Positions 1 to 8,757 are shown, numbered from the stretch's first letter. The stretch: DNA of 64,000 nt from CAVVFX01 sp963747535 (GCA_963747535.1 CAVVFX010000006.1:1-64000); one strand, 5' to 3'. Numbers and translations: made by a program. The notes: generated by a model from the sequence alone, not told the origin.

Positions 1-577
1 CGAAATAGGCACGGCGAATCAGCGTGCGGCGGTCGGCGGGAACTGCTGGTTTGAGGTTTTTCGCTTCTAATTTCGCCAGGATGAAGCGGTCGATATCCGA
101 TTGCGCCCATTTCGCATTTCTGGTTGCGGGAGGCGCCGGATCGGCAACTGGCTGGAAGGCCCAGAAGGACCTCTGCTCTTTCGTGATCGTGTACTGCGAC
201 GGAAGCGGCTGACTAATCGTCTTTCCGGCAGCGGGCCAGACGGCGCCGTCTTTGATCCAGGTGGTGAGTGCCTCGACATCGGCGTCCGGAAGCTTGCCGG
301 ATGGCGGCATCTTCAACTTGGCGTCGGTATAAGAAATTGCCTGCACGAGACGGCTCATAGACGGGTCGCCTGGAACGATGACTGCTCCGGACTTGCCCCC
401 TTTGAGAGCGTGCTCACGCGTATCGAGCTGAAGTCCCCCCATCTTAGCGTCCGTGTGGCAGGTGTAGCAGTTCCTCGCCAACACCGGGCGGACGCGGGTC
501 TCGAAAAAATCGGCCGGCTCTGAACAGAGCGCGGATCCGGCAGTGGCCAGGAGCACAGCCAGAGCGGCTTTACGCAT
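1..577 (-). CDS. Exported planctomycete-type cytochrome C / DUF1549 protein, 5' part
   Basis: The reading frame starts at an ATG at 577 and is still open at the left edge of the window, so only about 192 N-terminal residues are visible. A signal peptide (about residues 1-19) is followed by a CYTCH haem-binding motif (C37, C40, H41) in a cytochrome-C-like domain. From about residue 135 the sequence turns into the SFWAFQPV...IDRFILAKLE...ADRRTLIRRAYF pattern that begins DUF1549. The family usually continues into DUF1553 and is typical of Planctomycetes and Acidobacteria, often beside a DUF1501 gene. The role is unproven; a periplasmic redox protein linked to sulfatase or polymer breakdown is the usual inference. 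Confidence 0.85.
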   Translation of the reverse strand, partial: MRKAALAVLLATAGSALCSEPADFFETRVRPVLARNCYTCHTDAKMGGLQLDTREHALKGGKSGAVIVPGDPSMSRLVQAISYTDAKLKMPPSGKLPDADVEALTTWIKDGAVWPAAGKTISQPLPSQYTITKEQRSFWAFQPVADPAPPATRNAKWAQSDIDRFILAKLEAKNLKPAVPADRRTLIRRAYF

Positions 578-707
578 ACTTAATGATAAACCTTAGATTC
601 GCCGAAAGTTCCGGTCACCTTCGACTGACTGTCCGTATCTCACGTCCAACGTGAGGGCTTCAACGTTATCCTTTGCTTTTGGGCATCTGAAACGGTAGTC
701 TGAGTTC

Positions 708-1373
708 TTGGAGCCTTCGTCGGGACATCGCGAACTGGGACTGACTTTGGCCGGTTTACAAGCGGGATGCCTGGGATCTCTCTTGATGATCGGATGGTGG
801 TTGTTGGGCGAGGTGATCCAGCGCCGATCTCCCTGGACCATCCCGAACTTATTGGCGACCACCTTCTACGGGGAACGCGCCTACCGGGCAGGCTTTATAG
901 TTCCCACCTGGTCGGGATTAGCCGGAGCGTTCGCGATATATTCCGCCGCAGGAATTCTCTTTGCCCTGGCAGGTCGAGACAGAAAGGGTGGCTGGATGCT
1001 TGTTTTTGTAGGCATTGCCGCCGGACTGGCGCTGAACTGGTTTTGCTTCGGGATCGTGCTCCACGGTCTGAATCCGCTCGTGCAGATCTATCTGCCGGAC
1101 CGGCTGATCACGGTTTCCCATCTGCTATACGGGACCGCATTGGCAAGCTACCCGAGTTTCGTCCGCCAACTCCAATGGGTTGCTGAATCAGATCTTGGCG
1201 CTATGGACCCTGCCGGGTCAAATCTTTCCGCGGCATCAGTGCCTCCCCCGATTCCGGCTCCCGAGGCGCCAGACGTTCTCATGCCGGAGCATCCCCTGCC
1301 GGAAAGGCCCGAATCAGCCGGTGCTTTAGAACCGCCCGCATCAGACCAGGAGGTAGGCGGGAGCATCCCGTAG
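708..1373 (+). CDS. Hypothetical integral membrane protein with Pro-rich tail
   Basis: A 221-residue protein that I do not recognise. It has about four hydrophobic segments in residues 10-150 (for example around WSGLAGAFAIYSAAGILFAL and GWMLVFVGIAAGLALNWFCF). A Pro/Glu/Ala-rich hydrophilic tail follows from about 175. The start given is a TTG; an in-frame ATG lies at residue 27, so the N terminus is uncertain. The last 33 bases overlap the convergent gene on the other strand. The membrane topology makes it more likely real than the frames around it. Confidence 0.55.
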   Translation: MEPSSGHRELGLTLAGLQAGCLGSLLMIGWWLLGEVIQRRSPWTIPNLLATTFYGERAYRAGFIVPTWSGLAGAFAIYSAAGILFALAGRDRKGGWMLVFVGIAAGLALNWFCFGIVLHGLNPLVQIYLPDRLITVSHLLYGTALASYPSFVRQLQWVAESDLGAMDPAGSNLSAASVPPPIPAPEAPDVLMPEHPLPERPESAGALEPPASDQEVGGSIP

Positions 1374-1706
1374 TGCCCCGATAATGGCCGTTCCGGACAC
1401 CTCCCGTTTGAGCAGACAAGAGCGATCTCCTGCTCGACCGCTTACGAGAACGCTCGACGCCGACCGGCTAACCTGCCACCCCGCGATGGCGCCATGTTCG
1501 ACCTGCATGGCAGCTAAGTCCTGTCCGGCTCCGGGGATAAGATAGTAGCCGCCCTCCGGAAGTTCCAGAACCGTAACGTTTGCTGCCGGCCCCATGAAGA
1601 GGGCCTGATCCATAAGTTTTTCGGCGTTGCTGTAAAGCCGATCTGATCCTTGCTCCACATAAGACTTATCGACATGATTCGCGGAAATTTGAGAAATTCC
1701 GGGCAC
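1341..1706 (-). CDS. Hypothetical protein, possibly Roadblock/LC7-like
   Basis: A 121-residue frame starting at a GTG, convergent with the membrane protein gene. A central stretch (VTVLELPEGGYYLIPGAGQD, then a strand-rich C-terminal half) has the look of a small Roadblock-type alpha/beta domain, but there is no diagnostic motif. No clear ribosome binding site precedes the GTG. An internal ATG at 1613 is an alternative start. It could be a small regulator or spurious. Confidence 0.4.
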   Translation of the reverse strand: MPGISQISANHVDKSYVEQGSDRLYSNAEKLMDQALFMGPAANVTVLELPEGGYYLIPGAGQDLAAMQVEHGAIAGWQVSRSASSVLVSGRAGDRSCLLKREVSGTAIIGALRDAPAYLLV

Positions 1707-1829
1707 GAATCGATCAGAGGAAAGCGCGCCGGCTGGACCAGGCCCCAGTCTCAGAGCACCTCATCTCGAAGAAACTCGGCTGACCTGTCGATATGAGATG
1801 ATCCCCCGCTTTTTTGACTGGAGGGACTC

Positions 1830-1955
1830 ATGGCGGCTCGCAGACGGCACCGGGCGCTTTTTTCCAGTTCATTTCATGCGTTACCTCAGGTGAATCCGTG
1901 TTCATCCCTGGTACTCGTACTTGGGGCTTCTCCAGGCAGAGATAGCGGGGATTAG
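1830..1955 (+). CDS. Possible 41-aa small ORF
   Basis: A short frame beginning at an ATG preceded at good distance by GGAGGGACTC. It encodes about 41 residues with an Arg/His-rich start. Its 3' part runs into the AT-rich direct repeats in which the insertion sequence sits, so it may be a fragment or chance. The good Shine-Dalgarno sequence is the only support. Confidence 0.2.
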   Translation: MAARRRHRALFSSSFHALPQVNPCSSLVLVLGASPGRDSGD

Positions 1956-1981
1956 CGCGGATTAACCCTTGGATTAACCCT

Positions 1982-1991
1982 GGATTAACGC
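1982..1991 (+). repeat. IS target-site duplication, left copy
   Basis: GGATTAACGC directly before the left inverted repeat; identical to 3444-3453. The boundary may be one base longer because both copies are followed by C. Confidence 0.85.
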
Positions 1992-3443
1992 CAATACTCG
2001 TCACTTAAGTAACATTTTCATGTTATTCTGTTCTAGAACAGGAGGCAGGGAGAATGTCGCGAACCGTTGCCACGTTGCCCGCCGGAAGCCGGATAACGGA
2101 CTACATCAGCTTGGGGGTGGTGGCGAAGACCTTCCCTTTGGGTAGGATTCACGCGGCGCTGGCGACGACGGAGAAGGAGAGCACGCGCCAGCGCGACCTT
2201 CCGGCCCACGTGACCGTTTACTACGTAATTGCGTTGGCGTTGTATATGCAGTCGTCGTATCGAGAGGTGTTGCGGTGCCTGCTGGAGGGAATCCAGTGGC
2301 TGGCGGGGCCGTCGGCAAGTATCCACGTGGCCGGCCACTCAGGCATTTCGCAGGCGCGAACGAGGCTGGGATGGGAGCCGATACGGCAACTTCACGACGA
2401 GGTAGTAAAGCCGATTGCGGTAGCGGCGACGAAGGGCGCATGGTATCGCGGATGGCGTCTGGTGAGCCTCGACGGCAGCACGCTGGATGTCGCCGATGAG
2501 AAGGGCAATGACGAAGCTTTCGGCCGACCGGGAGCGAAGCAGGGCAAGAGCGCGTATCCGCAAATCCGCTTCGTGTCATTAGTTGAAAACGGTACCCATG
2601 TCTTATTTGGCAGCCGAATGGCGGATTATGCCAGCAGCGAGGTGGCGCTGGCAAAGATCGTATTGCCCAGTCTCGGCAAGGTTATGTTGTGTCTGGCGGA
2701 CCGCAACTTTTTCGGGTTCGAAATGTGGAAGGAGGCTTTGGCTACAGGCGCAGACCTGCTGTGGCGTGTCAGGAAAAACATCCTGTTGCCGTGCGAAAAG
2801 CGCCTGCCGGACGGATCGTATCTGAGCCGCATCTATCGGTCGCAGCAGGACCAGCGGCGCGGACACAACGGAGTCGTGGTGCGGGTGATCGAATACCGAC
2901 TGGAAGGAATCGAAGGGGCAGAGCCGTTGTATCGACTGGCCACCACGATCGTCGACCACGAGCGGGCACCCGCCACTGAACTAGCGGCGCTCTATCACGA
3001 CCGTTGGGAGATCGAAACCGCATTCGACGAACTCAAGACTCATCTGCGAGGCGCGCGTATTGTCCTCCGCAGTAAGACACCGGATCTGGTCCGGCAGGAA
3101 TTCTACGGTTTGTTGATGGCGCATTTCGCCGTTCGCGGACTGATGCACGAAGCTGCCCTGGAGAGCGGAGAAGACCCGGACCGGTTATCTTTTCTCCACG
3201 CCGTCCGCGTTGTCCGTCGCAAGATGGCCACCTTCGGCGCTATTTCCCCCTCAGGACCGGAACAAGTTCCATAAGGCGGTGCTGGAGGAAATCCTCGACG
3301 AACCCGCCGCTTCCAGCCGCAATCGGCGCAATGTGCGCGGAGTCAAACGGAAAATGAGCAAATTCCCCCTGCGCCACGGCTACAAACGCTCGCCCTTGAT
3401 CGATATTTGCGCCGCCATCCGGATCGTTAAGTGACGAGTATTG
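1992..3443 (+). mobile_element. IS4-family insertion sequence, complete
   Basis: A 1452-bp element whose ends are inverted repeats: CAATACTCGTCACTTAA at the left (1992-2008) and its exact reverse complement at the right (3427-3443). It is flanked by the direct repeat GGATTAACGC (1982-1991 and 3444-3453), a 10-bp target-site duplication in the size range known for IS4 relatives. It carries one transposase gene, frameshifted near its 3' end. Intact ends and an exact duplication suggest fairly recent insertion. Confidence 0.92.
2054..3434 (+). pseudogene. IS4-family DDE transposase, frameshifted near the C terminus
   Basis: The main frame, 2054-3274, encodes 406 residues with the DDE core: D140 (SLDGST), D216 (LADRNFFG) and E321 within YHDRWEIETAFDELK, the Y-R-E-K signature of IS4 transposases (Y314, R317, E321, K328). 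It then ends early. The expected C-terminal part (ALFPPQDRNKFHKAVLEEI...RKMSKF) continues in the +1 frame to 3434, so one base has been gained, probably in the TTTCCCCCT run near 3244-3252. The catalytic core is intact, so residual activity is possible. A programmed shift is less likely than an indel. Confidence 0.85.
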
Positions 3444-3453
3444 GGATTAACGC
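3444..3453 (+). repeat. IS target-site duplication, right copy
   Basis: GGATTAACGC directly after the right inverted repeat; identical to the left copy at 1982-1991. Confidence 0.85.
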
Positions 3454-3610
3454 CGGATTAATCCGAGGTAAACCGGGACCAACTCAATGCATTCCCAGCA
3501 TTACGGTTGAAATCAGGAGTTCTGAGGCTCCTCGCGATTCGGAAACTCCGCAGCTGTGTCGACAGCCGTTGACTTCCACGACCATAGATAGCGGCCTACC
3601 CCGTGGGGGG

Positions 3611-4552
3611 TCAACGTGATGAAGAACTGATGCTGCTGGAGGACGAACTCGAACCACTGGTGAGCGCGATGGTGGGAATCACAGCCGCGCCCGCCACACC
3701 GACTCCGATCGCGGCTATCGTTGCCGCGCTCATTCCTGCCGATGCGGCTCCGGCAGCGGCTCCGGCCGCGGCTCCGACACCGGCAGACGCGGCAAGCACT
3801 GCCTTCGCCGAGCACCCATGACCGTCGACGGTGAGGCGAAGTACCTGAACTACTTCACTGGTACCGGCAACGCGTGCTGCGGTCGAGTCGGGTTTGCCGA
3901 CCACCGTTACCCGATCCCCTGCTTTTGCGCTTATGGAGCCACCCGCCAGCGCTATTACGGTCTTAGAACCCTCTTCTTGTAGGAGATAGCCCTTCTGGGA
4001 CTTGGCGAGGCAACCTTTGAATTGCGATGGTGCCGTCGCGCCCGCTTCCCCGGAATCGGGTGCAAATCTGAGCGAAGTGCCCGCCGCTACCTTGCCCACA
4101 GATGCCACTCCTAGCCGGTGAACGTCGAATGACCCCAGGAGCGCCACCACCTGAAGACTTCCATCCCCCGTTACTTGCACGCGAGCCCGGGCCGGGTGTG
4201 AACTCGGGATGAACGTAACTGAACGTGCCTGAATCAGGTAATCCCCAGGTGCATCGACCTGACCCACTCCTTGCTCCAGCATGATTGAATTGGCGTGAAT
4301 CGTCGCCCGGGCTCCGCCGCCCAGACGGATGATGGTGCCGTTTCTCAAGCTTACTTGTGCCGGCGAATTCCCCGTTTCTACGACGGCCCCATCATATAAC
4401 GTGGCCGGCCCCGGCATCCGGACCTGGCCGACTTCGATATCACCTGCCGAGGTCGCCATCCCAATCGGGCTTACGCCGGCGAACGCCGGCAAACAAAAAG
4501 CAAAGCTAATTATGAGGTTTTGTGTTTTTAGCAAGGCATCTACTCCACTCAC
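3611..4552 (-). CDS. FecR-like exported protein with Gly/Ala and Ser-rich tail
   Basis: A 313-residue protein with a GTG start and a hydrophobic N-terminal signal (LIISFAFCLPAFAGV). A FecR-type beta-rich region follows at about 35-150 (GDIEVGQVRMPGPATLYDGAVVETG..., then SLRNGTIIRLGGGARATI). The C terminus has a Gly/Ala-rich hydrophobic stretch (about 255-300) and ends in a run of serines. Such stand-alone FecR proteins in Acidobacteria are not paired with a sigma factor, and none is visible here. It probably acts at the cell envelope; the exact role is unknown. It is divergent from the next gene. Confidence 0.7.
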   Translation of the reverse strand: MSGVDALLKTQNLIISFAFCLPAFAGVSPIGMATSAGDIEVGQVRMPGPATLYDGAVVETGNSPAQVSLRNGTIIRLGGGARATIHANSIMLEQGVGQVDAPGDYLIQARSVTFIPSSHPARARVQVTGDGSLQVVALLGSFDVHRLGVASVGKVAAGTSLRFAPDSGEAGATAPSQFKGCLAKSQKGYLLQEEGSKTVIALAGGSISAKAGDRVTVVGKPDSTAARVAGTSEVVQVLRLTVDGHGCSAKAVLAASAGVGAAAGAAAGAASAGMSAATIAAIGVGVAGAAVIPTIALTSGSSSSSSSISSSSR

Positions 4553-4558
4553 TTAAGT

Positions 4559-4646
4559 AATCGGCGGCCATGCCCCGGAACATTAGTACTATCGAAAAAT
4601 ATTTATGTGGGATTTTCCCTAAAGTTCCAATGGGACATCGCCGATT
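4559..4646. repeat. Inverted repeat spanning a divergent promoter region
   Basis: AATCGGCG at 4559-4566 and CGCCGATT at 4639-4646 are exact inverted copies in the 121-bp gap between two divergent genes. The AT-rich stretch between them (around ATCGAAAAATATTTATGTGG) could hold promoters. An operator or looping site is possible; it may equally be chance. Confidence 0.3.
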
Positions 4647-4673
4647 AACAAAGTAGCGGGAGCTACAGAACTC

Positions 4674-5069
4674 ATGTTTACTTACCAGCGTCGTCTATCA
4701 GCCGCCAACCGCGGGGCAGGCCGCGGTCCACTGTGTCTCAAACTTGCGCCTTTGCCGCCGCGAGCGAAGTTTCACCGCAGTTTGTGGAGAGTCCGGCTGG
4801 CCGTTGCGTTCTTTGAACTGGGAGCCGGTCTCATTCTGGCGTTTGGTGTGATCGCGCTACCGGCGAAGGCCTATGCCGACCCAGGCTCCGGCGCCATCCT
4901 TTGGCAACTGTTTTTTGCCTCTATTGTCAGCGTCGGATTTCACTTTCGCAAACTGCGTTTGTGGCTTGCGGGGCGCTGGTCGCGCCGGACAGCGGCTATA
5001 CTTCTTCCCACGGCCGTGCCGGAACACCCCGGTCCCGGTCCACAACCCGATCGTACAGGTACTGGTTAG
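4674..5069 (+). CDS. Small membrane protein with AYADPGSG motif
   Basis: A 131-residue protein. A hydrophobic segment (about 44-65) ends in a cleavage-like AKA-YADPGSG, followed by a second hydrophobic segment (ILWQLFFASIVSVGF) and a basic tail. Small proteins with the DPGSG sequence followed by a membrane helix and Arg/Lys are common conserved hypotheticals in Acidobacteria and Planctomycetes, often near polysaccharide genes. The last 74 bases overlap the convergent gene. Function unknown. Confidence 0.65.
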   Translation: MFTYQRRLSAANRGAGRGPLCLKLAPLPPRAKFHRSLWRVRLAVAFFELGAGLILAFGVIALPAKAYADPGSGAILWQLFFASIVSVGFHFRKLRLWLAGRWSRRTAAILLPTAVPEHPGPGPQPDRTGTG

Positions 5070-5445
5070 AAACTGTGCCAAGCGATTCGTTGTACAAGCT
5101 GGTCAGGCCCAGCGCCTCGCGCAAATCTTCCTGGAAGTCGTGGATCAAACTCAGGTCCGGCGCGAGTGCCGGACGCCGCTTACCAGACGGCGCGGCCATA
5201 AACTTCTGGTAACCGCCATCTACCAGGCTGGCAATCTCCTGGCCGATCATCACCCCCGCACGTTCCGTGAACCGCGGAAGACCTTCCGGTGTACTCTCAA
5301 CGACGGCCGCGGCACCATCGCGGCTGATCCGCACACGGCCCCCACCCATCCCTTCGACTGTAAAACCGGCGGCGCGGGCCTGGTTCAGGTAGTCGTCGAA
5401 GGTCATTTTCTTAGCGTGCTCACGGCGAAAGAACATATCCATCAT
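4996..5445 (-). CDS. Conserved hypothetical protein
   Basis: A soluble 149-residue protein without signal or membrane segment. The N-terminal part (TFDDYLNQARAAGFTVEGMGGGRVRIS) looks like a small alpha/beta domain; the rest is mostly helical and ends in RPWEEV. An in-frame ATG at 5406 (MTFDDYL) is a credible alternative start and would leave a normal gap to glpK. With the ATG at 5445 the two divergent start codons lie only a few bases apart. I cannot assign a family. Confidence 0.65.
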   Translation of the reverse strand: MMDMFFRREHAKKMTFDDYLNQARAAGFTVEGMGGGRVRISRDGAAAVVESTPEGLPRFTERAGVMIGQEIASLVDGGYQKFMAAPSGKRRPALAPDLSLIHDFQEDLREALGLTSLYNESLGTVSNQYLYDRVVDRDRGVPARPWEEV

Positions 5446-5451
5446 TATAAT
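5446..5451 (+). promoter_or_regulatory. Candidate -10 box (TATAAT) for glpK
   Basis: A perfect TATAAT lies 7 bases before the preferred glpK start at 5459, which would put transcription start on or next to the ATG (a leaderless message). No good -35 box is seen at the expected distance. Confidence 0.3.
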
Positions 5452-5458
5452 GGCGGCT

Positions 5459-6937
5459 ATGCCTTTTGTGCTCTCTCTCGATGAAGGAACCTCGAGCGCC
5501 CGTGCCGCGCTCTACGACCGCTCCGGGGGCTGCGTCGCCCTCGAATCCGTCCCGATTCATTGCCGCTACCCCCAACCCGGTTGGGTTGAGCAGGATGCCC
5601 AGGAGATCTTTTCGTCGCAACTTGCGGTTACCAAATCCGCCATGGCACAAGCCGGGATCTCCGCTTCCGGAATCGATTCCATCGGCATCACGAATCAGCG
5701 CGAAACCGTCGTCGTATGGGATCGAGCTACCGGAATCCCGATCGGCCCCGCGATCGTCTGGCAATGCCGCCGCACCGCCAGCCGTTGCGCGGAACTCGCC
5801 CGTTCGAGCGACGCCCCCTACATCGAGTCCAAAACCGGCCTGGTGATCGACGCCTATTTCTCGGCCAGCAAAATCGCCTGGATCCTCGAGCACGTACGCG
5901 GCGCCCGCGCACGCGCCGCAAATGGCGACCTGGCCTTCGGCAACATCGACACCTGGCTGCTGTGGAATCTCACCCACGGCGCGCGCCACGCGACCGATGT
6001 CACCAACGCCTCCCGCACGATGCTGATGGACCTCGCGACGGGTGAGTGGGACGACGGACTTCTCCGCATCTTCGACATTCCGCGCGCGATGCTGCCTGAG
6101 ATCGTGCCTTCGAGCGGTGTCGCCGCTGAAACCGCACCCGACATTCTTGGCCGCCCGATCCCTGTCGCAGGGATTGCCGGTGACCAGCAGGCTGCCCTCG
6201 CCGGACAGGCCTGTTTCCGTGCCGGCCTCGCCAAGAATACTTACGGCACCGGCTGCTTCGCCCTCATCCACGCCGGCTCGCACGCGCCGAAATCCGCTCA
6301 CCGCCTGCTCGGGACCCGCGCCGCCGCCATCGACAAAAACCCGGCATACGCCGTCGAGGGCAGCGTGTTTATCGCCGGCGCGGCCATCCAGTGGCTGCGC
6401 GATCAACTCGGCATCATCCCCAGCGCCGCTGAGTCCGAGCCCATCGCCGCGTCGCTCGAAGGCAACGGAGGAGTCTATTTCGTCCCCGCGTTTACCGGAC
6501 TCGGCGCCCCTCACTGGCAAGGGACTGCCCGCGGTCTCATCTGCGGCATGACGCGTGACACTGGCCGTGCCCACCTCGTCCGCGCCGCCCTCGAAAGCAT
6601 TGCCTACCAGACTCGCGAGTTGATCGACGCCATGGAAGCGGACGCCGGCGCCCCGCTCGAAGAACTGCGTGTCGACGGAGGCGCCTCAGCCAACAACTTC
6701 CTCATGCAGTTTCAAGCCGACATTCTGGGACGCCGTATCGTCCGCCCGGCGGACATTGAAACCACGGCCCTCGGCGCAGCCTATCTCGCGGGCCTCGCCA
6801 CCGGCTTCTGGTCCGGCTACGAGGAACTGCAGAGCTTCTGGCGCGCCGATCGTGTCTTCGAGCCCGCCATGCCGGAGTCCCAGCGCAGCGATCTGTTCGA
6901 CGGCTGGCGCGCAGCAGTCGCCCGCACCGCGAAATAG
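5459..6937 (+). CDS. glpK: Glycerol kinase
   Basis: An FGGY-family kinase of 492 residues that phosphorylates glycerol to glycerol 3-phosphate with ATP in the cytoplasm. Visible signatures are GITNQRET (glycerol-contacting Arg-Glu), GDQQAALAGQ, KNTYGTGCF, TGLGAPHW and DGGASANNFLMQFQAD, all in family order, with full family length. The N-terminal phosphate loop reads DEGTSSAR where the family usually has DQGTTSSR. The ATG at 5459 fits homologues better than one at 5450, which would add three residues. No glpF or glpD is nearby. Confidence 0.93.
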   Translation: MPFVLSLDEGTSSARAALYDRSGGCVALESVPIHCRYPQPGWVEQDAQEIFSSQLAVTKSAMAQAGISASGIDSIGITNQRETVVVWDRATGIPIGPAIVWQCRRTASRCAELARSSDAPYIESKTGLVIDAYFSASKIAWILEHVRGARARAANGDLAFGNIDTWLLWNLTHGARHATDVTNASRTMLMDLATGEWDDGLLRIFDIPRAMLPEIVPSSGVAAETAPDILGRPIPVAGIAGDQQAALAGQACFRAGLAKNTYGTGCFALIHAGSHAPKSAHRLLGTRAAAIDKNPAYAVEGSVFIAGAAIQWLRDQLGIIPSAAESEPIAASLEGNGGVYFVPAFTGLGAPHWQGTARGLICGMTRDTGRAHLVRAALESIAYQTRELIDAMEADAGAPLEELRVDGGASANNFLMQFQADILGRRIVRPADIETTALGAAYLAGLATGFWSGYEELQSFWRADRVFEPAMPESQRSDLFDGWRAAVARTAK

Positions 6938-7168
6938 ACTCCGTCGTATCGTGACTCGCGCCATCCTCGGGAGCAGGGGCTGCGGAAGATCCGACGTCCA
7001 GACGAGGCGAAGCATAAACGACGACGCCACCTCCGGAAGAAGGGCTCGCAAGGTTCATCTCGGGTTCATCCCCACGGCTTGTTCTGCCGAATTCTTGCAG
7101 GTCTAAAATTCCGGCGGTGAACGTTTTCCCGCAGGTCCCCATCGCGCGTCCACGTATCATAGCCTTTA

Positions 7169-8701
7169 ATGCCTCGCTACGCGGCTATCGACATCGGAAG
7201 TAATTCCGTTCGCATGCTCGCGGCGGACGCGGAACCCGGCTCCACGATTCGGTCTCTCACCTCCGAGCGGGAGGTCACTCGCCTAGGACAAAGCGTTTTC
7301 CGCACCGGCCGCGTCAGCCAGGAAGCCATCGACCTGGTCTGCTCCGTGCTCTCGCGCATGGCCCAGACATACCAGAAACTCAATGTGCTCGGTATCCGCG
7401 TCGTCGCCACCGCCGCCATTCGCGACGCCAGTAACCAGCAGGACTTCCTCAAACGCGCCTCCGACGCCGTCGGCTCGCCTGTTGAGACCATCTCCGGCCA
7501 GGAGGAAGCCCGCCTCATCCACCTGGGTGTGCAGAACCTTTGGCCACAACCCGGTAAGCGCGTCTTGATGATCGACGTCGGTGGCGGCAGCGCCGAACTC
7601 ATCCTGAGCCAGGACCGCCGCATCGAATTCGCGGTGTCCAAGCAGCTCGGCGCGCTGCGCCTTTGCGAAATCTTCCTGCGCACCGACCCCCCTCGCATTT
7701 CCGATCTGCGGCGCCTCGAAAGCTACATCGAAGAGCGCATCGCCCCCGCCGTGCGCAAGATCGGGTTACGCTCCATCGACCGTGTCATCGCCACTTCGGC
7801 CAGTGCCTCAGCCGCCGTGAGTGCCATCAATCGCATCCCGCGCGTCCACCGCGACGAAGCCGACCGCCGTCGAGCCTCTGCGCTGCAACTCCGCAAACTA
7901 TATAAAGATCTCACCAGCCGCAGCCTCGAAGAGCGCCGCAGGATCGTCGGTATTGGCCCGCGCCGCGCCGAGATCATCATCCCGGGAGTCGCGGTGCTGC
8001 TGCGTATCCTCGAAGACCTGCATCTGCCGGCTCTTTACCACTCGGCGGCCGGAGTTCGCGAAGGAATCATCACGGATCTCGCGGCGCGCGGAGCGGGCTT
8101 CAATCTCACCGAACTCCCGTTCGAGCAGCGGACCACGGTCGAAAAGATGACCGAGCACTACGGCGTTCCTATCAAGCACGCGCGTAAGGTTGCCCGTCTG
8201 GCTAACACTCTCTTTACCGCGCTGCACTCGCTGCACGAACTCTCCCCGCTCTACGGCCGGCTGCTGGAAGCCGCCGCCTACCTGCACGATATCGGTCACT
8301 ATGTCAGCGACAACAGGCACCACAAGCACTCTTACTATCTAGTGGCGAATTCCGATCTGCCCGGTTTCAATGCGCGCGAACGGGAGCTGATCGCCAATCT
8401 CTGCCGCTACCATCGCAAATCCGCGCCCAACGAATTGCATCCGAACTGGCAGGGCCTCGATCTGGAAGGCAAGCGCGCTGTGCAGTACCTGGTGCCTGTC
8501 CTGCGCCTCGCCGACAGTCTCGACCGCAGCCAGGAGCAGCGCGTGAAGGACGTTAACTGCATCGTCCGGCCCGGGGAAGTCTTGCTCGAATTGCGCGGCG
8601 ATCGCGACATGGATCTGGAAGCGTGGGCTGCCGACAGTGCCGGCGATGTCTTCCGCCAGGTCTATAACTGCACGCTAGTGGTCGTCCGCGCCCGACCGTA
8701 A
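7169..8701 (+). CDS. ppx: Exopolyphosphatase / GppA-type phosphatase with C-terminal HD domain
   Basis: A 510-residue protein. The N-terminal ASKHA-fold Ppx/GppA domain shows AIDIGSNSVRM at 6-16 and MIDVGGGSAEL at 134-144. The C-terminal half carries an HD-type domain with YLHDIGHY (H373, D374) and later HKHSYYL. Proteins of this architecture hydrolyse polyphosphate and/or convert pppGpp to ppGpp. The choice between Ppx and GppA cannot be made from sequence. It stands alone, about 230 bp after glpK, with no ppk nearby. Confidence 0.88.
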   Translation: MPRYAAIDIGSNSVRMLAADAEPGSTIRSLTSEREVTRLGQSVFRTGRVSQEAIDLVCSVLSRMAQTYQKLNVLGIRVVATAAIRDASNQQDFLKRASDAVGSPVETISGQEEARLIHLGVQNLWPQPGKRVLMIDVGGGSAELILSQDRRIEFAVSKQLGALRLCEIFLRTDPPRISDLRRLESYIEERIAPAVRKIGLRSIDRVIATSASASAAVSAINRIPRVHRDEADRRRASALQLRKLYKDLTSRSLEERRRIVGIGPRRAEIIIPGVAVLLRILEDLHLPALYHSAAGVREGIITDLAARGAGFNLTELPFEQRTTVEKMTEHYGVPIKHARKVARLANTLFTALHSLHELSPLYGRLLEAAAYLHDIGHYVSDNRHHKHSYYLVANSDLPGFNARERELIANLCRYHRKSAPNELHPNWQGLDLEGKRAVQYLVPVLRLADSLDRSQEQRVKDVNCIVRPGEVLLELRGDRDMDLEAWAADSAGDVFRQVYNCTLVVVRARP

Positions 8702-8757
8702 GGCAGGCCACAAGTTGTTTGTGTCCGCCAGGCTGCCCGTTGAAGGGCCAGTCCTCC

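Larger units (their letters stand above)
1707..1991. other. Non-coding stretch left of the IS, with GGATTAAC direct repeats
   Basis: Apart from the possible small ORF, this stretch holds three close direct copies of GGATTAAC between about 1959 and 1990, next to the phrase GATTAGCGCGGATTAAC. The insertion sequence entered the last copy. Removing the element restores a continuous run of such repeats across to about 3462. No RNA gene or promoter is evident. Confidence 0.5.

Noticed and set aside
3240..3256. Programmed +1 frameshift in the IS transposase
   Set aside because: CCC-UCA is not followed by a stop or rare codon, and no stimulatory structure is seen; an indel in the C run is simpler.
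4549..4560. TCACTTAAGTAA also present at the inner side of the IS left end (2001-2012)
   Set aside because: Only 12 bp shared with no flanking similarity; most likely chance.
5420..6574. 384-codon open frame opposite glpK
   Set aside because: Asp/Gly-rich shadow of a clear kinase gene.
8702..8757. Terminator between ppx and the VWFA gene
   Set aside because: GGCAGGCC...GGCTGCC forms only an imperfect stem and no T-run follows on either strand.
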